Assembly (NCBI RefSeq): GCF_000332055.1
Contig: NZ_ALVZ01000167.1
Location: forward strand, 1-35,004
Origin: Xenococcus sp. PCC 7305
GTDB taxonomy: Bacteria > Cyanobacteriota > Cyanobacteriia > Cyanobacteriales > Xenococcaceae
Direction of reading: 5' to 3'
Length of the DNA: 35,004 nucleotides
Shown here: piece after piece, positions 8,705 through 16,289 of the stretch
How the letters are laid out: each line of letters opens with the position of its first letter
How positions within the stretch are numbered: position 1 is the first letter of the stretch
Program-made: the position numbers and the translations under genes
Notes under the pieces: generated by a model
Told to the model about the DNA's origin: nothing
The model's database searches: none
Seen by the model: the letters and a program-made list of their open reading frames with translations, nothing else

Positions 8705-9706
8705 TCAATTCACAAACTGAGGCATAATTTCGGCTGCGGTAAACAATCCAGTAACTTTCCGGCGTTGGAGGGCAATTCCTGCTTTAAGGTAGCCAAAAGC
8801 TGGGCCGCAAACATTAGCTGCCATGCTAGTCTCATCCCCCAAAGTAAAAGTATGGGTAGATATTTTGCCTTCAAAAGTACGACCAGTGATTGCAACATTA
8901 GTACTTAGGGGCTTTTTCGGGTTGCGAGTGTCCACCACTCCGCCTACGGTAACGCGATCGCGATCGCAGATTCCGGCCAATTCCAGCATAATGTCATCAG
9001 CATGTTCCATATTTTCTAAGGCAATAATGCCATTGGTTTTATCCAGCAACGCACTTACTTCATCGTCCGTCATGGCTCTAGCTGTTTCGACATCATATTC
9101 GCTCATATGGGCAATATCTTCGCGAATAGTTGATTTATAAGCTTCCCAGTTGGCAATCCCGACCCCAAAAGTAATTTTGACGCTATGGATTTCAGCATAG
9201 CTTTGGGCGGCCACAGCAGCAGCCGCAGTTAACAATCCTGGAGTAGCACCGCAACCTGTCAGATAGGTGATTCCAGCTGCTTGCAAATCATCCTGGATCT
9301 CTAATAATTGTTCCACGGCACTGGTCCGTTTGAGAGCATCGACTAATACTCCTTGCCAACCAGATTTAATAAATTGTTGGGCCACATCTGCCATAAAAGT
9401 ATTAGGAAGATTGGGTAATGCCAAAAAATAACCATCTACTGAGTGATTAACTACCAAATCTTGAATACTATTCTTGCTGAGAGTGCCATCAGCATCGAGA
9501 TGCCCAATAGATCCGCGATCGCGACAAGTCTTAATTACTAGATCGGGATTTAGCCCCAAAGAATTATACGCATAACCTTGGTGATCGGCGGCGGCAACCC
9601 AAATCATTTCGCCTTTAGGAGCCAAGATCTTCGCAGCTGCTTGACCTAAACCGCCAAAACCTAAAACTCCAACCTTTATTGGTTGATTAACTTTATCTAT
9701 AATCAT
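8705..9706 (-). CDS. bioU: BioU-type (S)-8-amino-7-oxononanoate synthase (saccharopine dehydrogenase-like)
   Basis: A 333-residue oxidoreductase with an N-terminal nucleotide-binding motif ([13 protein letters not shown]). It closely resembles the cyanobacterial family usually labelled saccharopine dehydrogenase-like. Synechocystis Slr0355 of this family was shown to be BioU, a suicide enzyme that uses the amine of an active-site lysine (Lys124 there) to make 7,8-diaminononanoate for biotin, replacing BioA. Here the matching lysine is Lys126 in [12 protein letters not shown], and the downstream core ([54 protein letters not shown]) is intact. ATG 9706 is preferred because AAAGAAGAA precedes it and it places the lysine correctly; 9766 would add 20 residues. 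An intrinsic terminator follows, so it appears monocistronic. No other biotin gene is in the window. Confidence 0.85.
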   Translation of the reverse strand: MIIDKVNQPIKVGVLGFGGLGQAAAKILAPKGEMIWVAAADHQGYAYNSLGLNPDLVIKTCRDRGSIGHLDADGTLSKNSIQDLVVNHSVDGYFLALPNLPNTFMADVAQQFIKSGWQGVLVDALKRTSAVEQLLEIQDDLQAAGITYLTGCGATPGLLTAAAAVAAQSYAEIHSVKITFGVGIANWEAYKSTIREDIAHMSEYDVETARAMTDDEVSALLDKTNGIIALENMEHADDIMLELAGICDRDRVTVGGVVDTRNPKKPLSTNVAITGRTFEGKISTHTFTLGDETSMAANVCGPAFGYLKAGIALQRRKVTGLFTAAEIMPQFVN

Positions 9707-9766
9707 TAATTTCTTCTTTAAACCAGACATTCGGACGAATTCTAGCATTGCATATTTGTCGCCCAT

Positions 9767-10124
9767 TTATGCTGCAAAATTTCCCGTGATGCTGAGGATT
9801 GAACCCTCGAAAGCTTACATGTATTATCCTGCTGGGAGTAGGAGGATGAGAGGAGGTCACGCGATCGCCCCGATTTTTGTATATTTTTTTTGCGTAATGA
9901 GAATTTTTTTAGGATTTTTTCTTGACTGGATGTTAAAACTCAGGAAAACTTATAAAGTAATGAAGTAACCAATCTCATAATTATTAACTTTTGATACAAT
10001 CTAAGTCATTAAGCTGCTTGAAGTGAAGATAAGTAAGCCCATTGCTTGATTCCCAAGTAATAAATAAATTAAATTCTCTTGATTGTTCACTGAAGTAAAA
10101 TAACCAGTTGAAAATTTATCCCTC
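9767..10124. other. Intergenic region between bioU and the ycf35 operon
   Basis: A divergent spacer that must hold promoters for both sides. A possible plus-strand promoter is TTGCTT (10042-10047) with TAAATT (10065-10070) at 17-base spacing. On the minus strand 9790-9810 resembles a tRNA T-arm (GGGTTCAATCC), but no cloverleaf can be drawn. A 70-codon open frame here has no supporting features. Confidence 0.4.
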
Positions 10125-10340
10125 ATGAACGCCGAAACCTTAGAATTTATTATCTATCCCGATGGTCGGGTAAAAGAAACAGTTACAGGAATCATTGGCT
10201 CTTCTTGTCAAGAGGTGACAGCAGCCGTTGAAGCAGAATTGGGAGTAGTTATTTCTCAAGAAACAACTTCAGAATACTACGCCCAAGAAAATAAGCAGTC
10301 AGCGAAGGTCAACACCCACGACACTTTTAGCGATTGGTAA
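10125..10340 (+). CDS. DUF2997 family small protein
   Basis: A 71-residue soluble protein starting MNAETLEFIIYPDGRVKETVTGI. The I-x-P-D-G-x-V-x-E pattern followed by a C-(Q)-E-V-T-x-x-x-E-x-x-L-G segment is typical of DUF2997 proteins, which in cyanobacteria lie next to Ycf35 and a 4Fe-4S ferredoxin, as here. Its function is unknown. It is the first gene of an apparent three-gene operon, 40 bases before ycf35. The middle of the protein has the single Cys28. Confidence 0.8.
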   Translation: MNAETLEFIIYPDGRVKETVTGIIGSSCQEVTAAVEAELGVVISQETTSEYYAQENKQSAKVNTHDTFSDW

Positions 10341-10380
10341 TTTAACATAATCTATCTCTTTTTATTTAATCTCAAAAAAT

Positions 10381-10767
10381 ATGTCTCATTTCAGCAATAT
10401 CAAAACTAAAATTCGTAATCTCGACTCTTTAAAGTCCGCTCTTAATGATCTTGATGTTGATTGGAAAGCAGGTTCTGCTCCCATTAGAGGTTATCAAGGA
10501 CAAACTAAAGATGCAGAAGTTGTTGTCGAGCAAACCAATAACTATGATTTTGGCTTTAGTTGGAACGGTAGTGAGTATGAATTGGTAGCAGATTTACAAT
10601 ATTGGCAACAGCCTCTAACTGTAGAGAGTTTCCTCAAAAAAGTGACTCAACGCTATGCTTACCATACAGTTGTAAATGAAACTTCGAAGCAGGGATTCCA
10701 AATTGCTGAAGAGCAGAAAAATGAAGATGGTTCGATTCGCTTAGTTGTTCAACGTTGGAACGGATAG
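10381..10767 (+). CDS. ycf35: Ycf35 / DUF1257 protein
   Basis: A 128-residue protein starting MSHFSNIKTKIRNLDSLKSALNDL and ending DGSIRLVVQRWNG, closely matching Ycf35 encoded in cyanobacterial genomes and some algal plastids. The family signature EYELVADLQYWQQ followed by VTQRYAYHTVV is present. Its function is not established. The stop codon directly abuts the ATG of the ferredoxin gene (TAGATG), which points to translational coupling and to a shared role with that ferredoxin. Confidence 0.93.
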   Translation: MSHFSNIKTKIRNLDSLKSALNDLDVDWKAGSAPIRGYQGQTKDAEVVVEQTNNYDFGFSWNGSEYELVADLQYWQQPLTVESFLKKVTQRYAYHTVVNETSKQGFQIAEEQKNEDGSIRLVVQRWNG

Positions 10768-11172
10768 ATGTCAGATTTTGATGCCGCCCCCGAAATTACA
10801 GGTTTAGAGCCAGAATTAGGGGGTATTTTTAGAGACACGCCCGAAAGAAGTGGCTTTGAGCCGGAGCTAGGTGGTGTGTTGCGCCAAAAAGGTGCTTATG
10901 TAGACGAAACTACTTGTATCGGTTGTAAGCATTGTGCTCATACGGCGACGAATACTTTTTATATCGAACCAGATTTCGGGCGAGCGCGGGTTTTTAATCA
11001 AGATGGCGATCCAGAGGATTTGATTGAAGAGGCGATCGACACTTGTCCTGTTAATTGTATCCATTGGGTTGACTATACAAAACTCAAGAATCTCGAGGAG
11101 GCCAGGAAGAATCAGGTAATTAGAAATCTCGGGTTTCCCCAACATAGTAAACTACCTAAAATTACGGATTAA
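10768..11172 (+). CDS. 4Fe-4S ferredoxin of the Ycf35 cluster (Fed7/Sll0662-like)
   Basis: A 134-residue ferredoxin with one 4Fe-4S site. Cys50, Cys53 and Cys56 (CIGCKHC) and Cys93 (CPVNC) are the likely ligands; Cys97 is an extra cysteine. The N-terminal 45 residues hold an internal duplication (G-L/F-E-P-E-L-G-G-x-x-R, twice) and no cluster. From memory, the Synechocystis counterpart beside ycf35 is Sll0662 (Fed7), linked to a glutaredoxin/thioredoxin-reductase stress pathway; that role is transferred here by similarity only. It directly follows ycf35 and ends about 95 bases before the convergent response-regulator gene. Confidence 0.85.
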   Translation: MSDFDAAPEITGLEPELGGIFRDTPERSGFEPELGGVLRQKGAYVDETTCIGCKHCAHTATNTFYIEPDFGRARVFNQDGDPEDLIEEAIDTCPVNCIHWVDYTKLKNLEEARKNQVIRNLGFPQHSKLPKITD

Positions 11173-11213
11173 GGTTATTGAAACTTTAGATCATTGGAAT
11201 TAATGGTATGACT

Positions 11214-11255
11214 CTAAAACCTACCACCTAAAACCTAACACCTAAAACCTAACAC
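11214..11255. repeat. Heptamer array, 6 units (CTAAAAC/CTAACAC)
   Basis: Six contiguous 7-bp units; the last four alternate CTAAAAC and CTAACAC, giving a 14-bp higher-order period. It lies between the convergent ends of the ferredoxin and response-regulator genes. Confidence 0.9.
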
Positions 11256-11267
11256 CAGTATTCTGGA

Positions 11268-12392
11268 TTATCTAGTTGCTTCAGTTGTTTCTGAGCCAGA
11301 GCTGGAGTTGCCCGCTGAAATCAATGCCCAACTAGAAAAACTAATTGAAACAGCAGCAACCAAAACAGCTGCAATCAGCCAAGTTCTCATTTTTTGAATT
11401 TGTTCATCAAAATCTTGGATCGAAGAACGAATGGGATTTACCACCGCAATCAGTTCTTGATGATATTTAGGTTCAATCTTTTCAATAGAATCTCGCATAT
11501 TATTCAGTTGTCCTTCAATTTCGAGAAAAGAAGTACAAATTGGATCAATAGTTAATTTTAACTCTTTGCGATATGTAGACTCAATTTCATCTAAATGCGG
11601 CTGTATTTGATCTTTTTGAGCTGTCAATTTTTCTTCAGCTTGAGCAAGTTGGGTCTGCAATTTCTGCTCCACCCCAACTATTTGTTGATTTACTTGAGTC
11701 TGAAGATTTTGATTATCAGTCGTTAATTTCTCAGTAACCTTGGTAATTTCATTTTTGACAGCTTCCCAACTAGATTGATTATCTGCTTGAAACTTTCTTA
11801 AATGTTCTTTTTGCTTAGTGGCTAACTGTTCTTCTAATAGTTTAAACTGTTGCTCTTGATCTGGGATTTCTCCTTCAGACAAGGCCAATTCTTCCTGTAA
11901 TTCTTGATATTCTTGGTATTTTTTGAATTGTTTTTGAAATTTCTGTTTATAGGTTTTTAGTAACTCCTCAAGTTGCGCGTGCATTGCTGTCAGAATTTCA
12001 CCATTGTCCCCTGGAGCAACAATACTATTACTGTCATGGACATTGCGAATTTTCGTTACCAATTCTTTGGCCGTGGTATTTTTGAGCAAATAACCTTTTG
12101 CCCCCGTGCGCAGAGATTTGCCCAAATAATCATCTTCCTCATGACCACTCAAAAATATTACTTTAACTTCAGGGAAGCGATCGCTAATGATCTGCGCCGC
12201 ATTCAGTCCATCCATTTCGGGCATATCGATATCCATCAACACGATATCGGGCTGTAACATCTCAATTTTTGAGATCCCCTCTTTTCCATTCTTGGCAACT
12301 CCGACTACTTTGAGGTCAGATTCTTCTTGTAACCAAGTTTTGAGGACTTCACATAATAGTTCTTGGTCGTCTACTAGTAAAATGTTAATCAT
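11268..12392 (-). CDS. Tail-anchored response regulator (REC - coiled coil - membrane helix)
   Basis: A 374-residue protein with an intact NarL-like receiver domain (1-120): acidic pair Asp8/Asp9, phospho-acceptor Asp54 (VLMDIDMPEMDG), Ser82 and Lys104. The expected helix-turn-helix is absent. Residues about 135-330 are instead Q/E/K-rich helical sequence with heptad-like spacing, predicted coiled coil. One hydrophobic helix (about 338-358, starting WLIAAVLVAAVSIS) and a 16-residue polar tail rich in S, T and E end the protein. Phosphorylation would therefore act on a membrane-tethered rod, not on DNA. No histidine kinase is adjacent. It starts with ATG and diverges from the antiporter gene. 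The receiver assignment is secure; the output role is unknown. Confidence 0.85.
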   Translation of the reverse strand: MINILLVDDQELLCEVLKTWLQEESDLKVVGVAKNGKEGISKIEMLQPDIVLMDIDMPEMDGLNAAQIISDRFPEVKVIFLSGHEEDDYLGKSLRTGAKGYLLKNTTAKELVTKIRNVHDSNSIVAPGDNGEILTAMHAQLEELLKTYKQKFQKQFKKYQEYQELQEELALSEGEIPDQEQQFKLLEEQLATKQKEHLRKFQADNQSSWEAVKNEITKVTEKLTTDNQNLQTQVNQQIVGVEQKLQTQLAQAEEKLTAQKDQIQPHLDEIESTYRKELKLTIDPICTSFLEIEGQLNNMRDSIEKIEPKYHQELIAVVNPIRSSIQDFDEQIQKMRTWLIAAVLVAAVSISFSSWALISAGNSSSGSETTEATR

Positions 12393-12704
12393 TTAAAATA
12401 CCTAATCTTTGGATGGCTAATGGTGAATTATAGTTTTTATTTTAGGCTTTCAATTCGGACTAAAATTGATATATGCCAAGATATACCCCAACATCTTAAT
12501 CGATCTTTTTTAAGAATATTAGTGTTTAAAATAATCGAAATCACCCATTCTTGGCTTGTGTTATTCTCATTCTTCCCACCAAGTGGAATAACAGAGACAA
12601 AATCAAGGAAATGTTATGTATTTGGCCTTCGCTTGAACCAAAACTTCTTACTATTACCCTAATCTTGCCCAGTCGTGTTAAATATTGTTTTTGCGGAGAA
12701 TTTT
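12393..12704. promoter_or_regulatory. Divergent intergenic region with an 8-bp inverted repeat
   Basis: This 312-bp spacer separates the response regulator (minus) and antiporter (plus). TGTTATTC (12559-12566) and GAATAACA (12586-12593) form a perfect inverted repeat over a 19-base spacer. That could be a regulator site or an RNA hairpin. Short open frames here lack support. Confidence 0.35.
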
Positions 12705-14288
12705 ATGACCCTAGATGCTTCGGTTGCCGAGTTTTCGATTAAGGGCAATCTAGAACAATTTTTGATTGTATTGTCAGTATCTTTGAGTGTCGCGACTATT
12801 TCGCGAATTTTTAGCTGGTTTCGACAAATTCCCTACACTTTACTCCTAGTAATTGTGGGATTGGGTCTAGCTTGTGTTGACATTCGCTTGGTAAATCTTT
12901 CTCCCGAATTGATTTTAGAGATTTTCCTCCCCCCATTATTGTTTGAAGCTGCTTGGAATATTCGTTGGCGCAGTCTCAAGGACAATTTATTACCTGTTAC
13001 CATGTTCGCCATTATTGGGGTGATCATTTCTGTTTTAGGGGTTTCCTTTGCTCTATCCGAGTTTACCGATTTGTCTTTGGCTACTGCTCTTTTGGTCGGC
13101 GCTAGTTTATCGGCGACAGATCCTGTTTCCGTGGTAGCTTTGTTCCGCGAATTGGGGGCTAGTAAACGGTTAACTATTCTCATGGAAGGAGAAAGTTTGT
13201 TTAATGATGGAGTAGCCGTTGTGGCTTTTCTGTTGTTGGTGGGTATTCCTTTGGGATTAGAAGAATTCTCTTTATCTACTACTATTATTCGCTTTTTCAC
13301 TTTCGTGGGAATCGGGTTAGGGATTGGTTGCATCGTCGGATTTGGAATTTCCTATTTAACCCAAAGATTCGATCTCCCTTTAGTGGAACAATCTCTAACG
13401 TTGGTTTCTGCCTATGGTACTTATCTGGTGACAGAAGAATTGGGGGGATCTGGGGTCATCGGCGTGGTTACAGTGGGGATGATTTTGGGCAATTTTGGCT
13501 CCAGAATTGGCATGAATCCCCGTACGAGACTCCTTGTCTCAGAGTTTTGGGACTTTTTAGCCTTTTTCGTCAATTCCATCGTCTTTTTATTAATTGGTGA
13601 TCAAATAAATTTTGACAGTCTTAGTAGTAACTTTGATCTGATTTGCGTCGCGATCGCAGCTGTGTTAGTGACCAGAGCGATCGCTATCTACGGTTTAGCA
13701 AATTTTAGTAATTTAGTCAGTCCAGTTAAAACTAATTTTAGAGAACAAACTGTTCTCTGGTGGGGTGGTTTGCGGGGTTCGGTTTCGATTGCTCTGGCTT
13801 TAAGTGTGCCGGCATTACTAACAGGTAGACAAGAAATTATTGATATTGTTTTTGGTGTAGTGTTATTTACGCTGCTGGTTCAAGGATTGTCTACTAAATG
13901 GTTGCTGCAAAAGCTTGATCTGATTGGAGATCAACCTTTAAGGCAGGAATATTCGGAATTATTGGCTCGTCGAGTAGCCCTGACAAGAGTGATAGAGTAT
14001 CTAAGTAATAATGATATTTCTCCCGAAATTATTAATGACGAATTTTATCGTTATCAATTTGGGTTGGTTAAAGGAGAATTAAAATCTATCGAAGACAAAA
14101 TTGAGAAAATGAACAGGGAACATGAGAGTCTGCGATCGCTGGCAGTCGAGCAATTACAAGAACAATTGTTAGATATCGAAGCCAATACCTATGCCGAATT
14201 TATTCGGGCTGGAAAATTACAGGAAAATATCTCTCCTCTCCTCCAGGAAATTATGGTCAAAGCTGATCAATCACTGTTAAAAGGATGA
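12705..14288 (+). CDS. NhaP-type cation:proton antiporter (CPA1)
   Basis: A membrane antiporter of the CPA1 family that exchanges Na+ or K+ for H+. There are about 12 hydrophobic helices over residues 1-400, with the family motifs SATDPVSVVALFRELGAS and EGESLFNDGVAVVAF, the second holding the ion-binding Asn-Asp pair. WWGGLRGSVSIALALS is the conserved arginine-containing helix. A hydrophilic C-terminal tail of about 130 residues is probably cytoplasmic and regulatory. ATG 12705 (527 residues) is preferred over GTG 12675 because GCGGAGA lies 7-8 bases upstream. The TGA stop lies inside a GGATGAG heptamer array, 10 bases before the next gene's ATG. Ion preference cannot be read from the sequence. 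Confidence 0.88.
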   Translation: MTLDASVAEFSIKGNLEQFLIVLSVSLSVATISRIFSWFRQIPYTLLLVIVGLGLACVDIRLVNLSPELILEIFLPPLLFEAAWNIRWRSLKDNLLPVTMFAIIGVIISVLGVSFALSEFTDLSLATALLVGASLSATDPVSVVALFRELGASKRLTILMEGESLFNDGVAVVAFLLLVGIPLGLEEFSLSTTIIRFFTFVGIGLGIGCIVGFGISYLTQRFDLPLVEQSLTLVSAYGTYLVTEELGGSGVIGVVTVGMILGNFGSRIGMNPRTRLLVSEFWDFLAFFVNSIVFLLIGDQINFDSLSSNFDLICVAIAAVLVTRAIAIYGLANFSNLVSPVKTNFREQTVLWWGGLRGSVSIALALSVPALLTGRQEIIDIVFGVVLFTLLVQGLSTKWLLQKLDLIGDQPLRQEYSELLARRVALTRVIEYLSNNDISPEIINDEFYRYQFGLVKGELKSIEDKIEKMNREHESLRSLAVEQLQEQLLDIEANTYAEFIRAGKLQENISPLLQEIMVKADQSLLKG

Positions 14289-14310
14289 GGGATGAGGGAT
14301 GAAGGATGAG
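14283..14310. repeat. GGATGAG heptamer array across a stop/start junction
   Basis: Four 7-bp units (GGATGAG twice, GGATGAA, GGATGAG). The antiporter stop (14286-14288) is in unit 1 and the next gene's ATG (14299-14301) is in unit 3. Each unit contains the overlap ATGA, so the array offers a stop and a restart in several frames. Confidence 0.8.
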
Positions 14311-15063
14311 GAACAAGTCAATTGTCAATTGCCTAAAACATGGCGTTTGATTCCTTTGTTGGATGCGTCTGCCCAGGTGCAGATGGCAGTTGATAATTGG
14401 TTGATCGATCAACATAGTCGAGGAGAGCAGCCTCCTACCTTAAGGTTTTATACTTGGTCTCCTGCGGCGATTTCTTTGGGCTATCACCAAAAAGAATATC
14501 CCGAATTTTGGCAAGATCTCATTTGGCAAGATCAACCCCTAGATATTGTTCGTCGTCACACAGGCGGCAGGGCAGTTTTGCATCAAGGGGATCTAACTTA
14601 TGCCTTGGTAACTTCGACTCAACCAGGTAAAAGATTGGCAGTATATAAAAACATCTGTCAATTTCTGATCAATGGTTGGCGATCGCTTGGTGTAGAATTA
14701 AGCTACGGGACAGCCAATAGAGAATATGCAGCTCACCACAACTGTTTTACGACAGCAACAGGTGCGGATTTGCTCACCAAACAAGGGTCGAAAGCCATTG
14801 GTAGCGCCCAGTTAAGGAGAGGAAAAGCCTTGTTACAACATGGCTCGATGATGCTATCGGTTAACTCTCAACTTTTTGTTAAGATTTTTAACGAACTACC
14901 TCCCGTAAATTTAGTAGAATTAATTGCAGATTCAAAGCAGCAAGCGGTCTCGAATATCGTAGACACTTTGGTTTTGGCAGCTCAAGATTGGTTCAATATT
15001 GACCTTGTAGAGCAACCCTTATCCGATGCTGAGTGGCAAGATGTTTTATCAAAATCACGCTGA
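14299..15063 (+). CDS. Lipoate/octanoate transferase (LplA/LipM-type ligase fold)
   Basis: A 254-residue member of the biotin/lipoate A/B protein-ligase family. It shows the substrate-pocket motif RRHTGGRAVLHQGDLTYAL (85-103) and KAIGSAQLRRGKALLQHGSM, in which the lysine corresponds to the acyl-adenylate-binding lysine of lipoate ligases. Cys149 (HNCF) sits where octanoyltransferases of the LipM type carry their catalytic cysteine, so LipM-like octanoyl transfer to lipoyl domains is as plausible as lipoate ligation. The start ATG lies within the heptamer array and the purine-rich repeat itself serves as ribosome site. The next in-frame ATG is 28 codons on and too late. Probably co-transcribed with the antiporter gene. 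Confidence 0.8.
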   Translation: MKDEEQVNCQLPKTWRLIPLLDASAQVQMAVDNWLIDQHSRGEQPPTLRFYTWSPAAISLGYHQKEYPEFWQDLIWQDQPLDIVRRHTGGRAVLHQGDLTYALVTSTQPGKRLAVYKNICQFLINGWRSLGVELSYGTANREYAAHHNCFTTATGADLLTKQGSKAIGSAQLRRGKALLQHGSMMLSVNSQLFVKIFNELPPVNLVELIADSKQQAVSNIVDTLVLAAQDWFNIDLVEQPLSDAEWQDVLSKSR

Positions 15064-15118
15064 CCATCAGATACTAAAATTATTCAAAGTTAATTAAAGT
15101 TAGATTGATCACAATATT

Positions 15119-15604
15119 ATGAGTGTAGTTAGTCAAGTTATTCTCCAAGCAGACGATGAACTTCGTTATCCCAGCAGCGGAGAATTAGAAGGCATCAAGA
15201 ATTTTTTGGGTACTGGTGAACGAAGAGTAAGAATCGCCGAAACCCTAGCTGAGAACGAAAAGAAAATTGTTCAAAAAGCAGGTCAGAAGCTATTTAGAAT
15301 TCACCCCGAATATCGTTCTCCTGGGGGTAATGCCTATGGTCAAAAGCAATATAATCAATGTATTAGAGACTTTGGTTGGTATTTAAGGCTCGTGACCTAT
15401 GGAGTTCTAGCAGGCGACAAAGAGCCCATTGAAAAAATAGGTTTGATTGGTGTTAGGGAAATGTACAATTCTCTCAATGTTCCTGTTGGAGGAATGGTTG
15501 ATGCGATTCGTTGTTTAAAAGATGCGAGTCTAGATCTTCTCAGCAAAGAAGATGCCAAGGACGCAGCTCTCTACTTCGACTATATTATTCAATCGATGTC
15601 CTAG
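15119..15604 (+). CDS. apcD: Allophycocyanin B alpha chain
   Basis: A 161-residue phycobiliprotein. [20 protein letters not shown] at the N-terminus and [23 protein letters not shown] distinguish ApcD from the main alpha subunit ApcA. Cys81 (QCIRDFG) is the phycocyanobilin attachment site. ApcD is a long-wavelength terminal emitter in the phycobilisome core and helps pass excitation energy to the photosystems, mainly photosystem I. It is encoded away from other phycobilisome genes here, as is common for apcD. It starts with ATG 55 bases after the preceding gene, and a hairpin begins ten bases after its stop. Confidence 0.96.
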   Translation: MSVVSQVILQADDELRYPSSGELEGIKNFLGTGERRVRIAETLAENEKKIVQKAGQKLFRIHPEYRSPGGNAYGQKQYNQCIRDFGWYLRLVTYGVLAGDKEPIEKIGLIGVREMYNSLNVPVGGMVDAIRCLKDASLDLLSKEDAKDAALYFDYIIQSMS

Positions 15605-15613
15605 TTGACTCGC

Positions 15614-15636
15614 TCCCACGCTTCAAAGACGTGGGA
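15614..15636 (+). terminator. Hairpin after apcD
   Basis: TCCCACG and CGTGGGA form a perfect 7-bp stem around a 9-base loop, starting 10 bases past the apcD stop. There is no T-run, so it may stabilise the 3' end rather than terminate. The local sequence also resembles hairpins at the ends of IS200/IS605-type elements, but no transposase is nearby. Confidence 0.4.
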
Positions 15637-15682
15637 CTCAGCGCTGCTGGCGCAAGACGCAACGGGAGGAGTATTGTAAGCA

Positions 15683-16180
15683 ATGCGTTGGCTTAAAAAA
15701 TTTCCTTGGCTTTCTCTGATTATTTTAATCGCTACTTATAGCTTAGCGGGTTGGCATTATGCTGAATGGACCAACGAAATGATTTTAGAGGGAAACTTAT
15801 GGCTTTGGAATATGGAGCCCGCGATCGCAGCAGCCGTTGTTAATGGAATAGCAGTGATTGGGGTTTTTGCCATCTCCAATATTGTAAATACACCTTTCGA
15901 CTCTTTAACCATGGGGTTAGGGGGTTGGCTCAAAACAGAAGCTAAAGCGGTAATGTCTATTTTTATTGGTGCCTTAGCTTTTGCTTTGATTGTTCAAAGA
16001 TTGCAGCATTTTGTCAGATTTTTAATCCTGTTGTCTGCTTTTCTACTTTTCAAACTAGACCTGCGCAACGCAGGTTATTCTGAAGTAACATCCCGTATTC
16101 TTCTGATTTTATTTTCCCTCGGTAGTTTTGCTAGTGGAGTCGCATCGTTTTATCAGTTATCAGTGATCAGTTATCAGTGA
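15683..16180 (+). CDS. Small integral membrane protein, unknown function
   Basis: A 165-residue protein with about four hydrophobic segments (near 10-25, 48-66, 90-105 and 112-125) plus one near the C-terminus. I recognise no family. A purine-rich GGGAGGAG lies about 13 bases before the ATG, slightly distant for a ribosome site. The last nine residues (QLSVISYQ region) are encoded by a TATCAGT/GATCAGT heptamer array that also supplies the stop codon, so the natural C-terminus was probably overwritten or extended by the repeat. It is likely a real cyanobacterial gene, judging by length, composition and membrane pattern. Confidence 0.7.
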   Translation: MRWLKKFPWLSLIILIATYSLAGWHYAEWTNEMILEGNLWLWNMEPAIAAAVVNGIAVIGVFAISNIVNTPFDSLTMGLGGWLKTEAKAVMSIFIGALAFALIVQRLQHFVRFLILLSAFLLFKLDLRNAGYSEVTSRILLILFSLGSFASGVASFYQLSVISYQ

Positions 16181-16185
16181 TCAGT
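16151..16185. repeat. TATCAGT/GATCAGT heptamer array, 5 units
   Basis: Five contiguous 7-bp units alternate between TATCAGT and GATCAGT. The stop codon of the membrane-protein gene (16178-16180) lies across units 4 and 5, so the array is partly coding. The same family occurs at 28834. Confidence 0.88.
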
Positions 16186-16212
16186 TCCAAGACAGCTCCA
16201 AGTAAAATTTCA

Positions 16213-16289
16213 CTTATTACTTATTACTTATTACCTATTACTTATTACTTATTACCTATTACTTATTACTTATTACCTATTACTTATTA
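16213..16289. repeat. CTTATTA heptamer array with 21-bp super-period, 11 units
   Basis: Eleven contiguous 7-bp units; units 4, 7 and 10 are CCTATTA and the rest CTTATTA, giving a 21-bp higher-order repeat. The last three bases of the final unit are the polA stop codon on the minus strand. Confidence 0.92.

Noticed and set aside
9781-9880. tRNA-like T-arm on the minus strand (GGGTTCAATCC) with a possible neighbouring stem
   Set aside because: No matching acceptor stem, D arm or 7-base anticodon loop can be drawn, and the T stem itself has mismatches at its base.
9756-9968. 70-codon plus-strand open frame
   Set aside because: It overlaps the bioU upstream region, has odd composition, no ribosome site and no family resemblance.
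12420-12662. Short open frames in the spacer before the antiporter
   Set aside because: They are low-complexity frames in AT-rich spacer that overlap each other and show no start signals.
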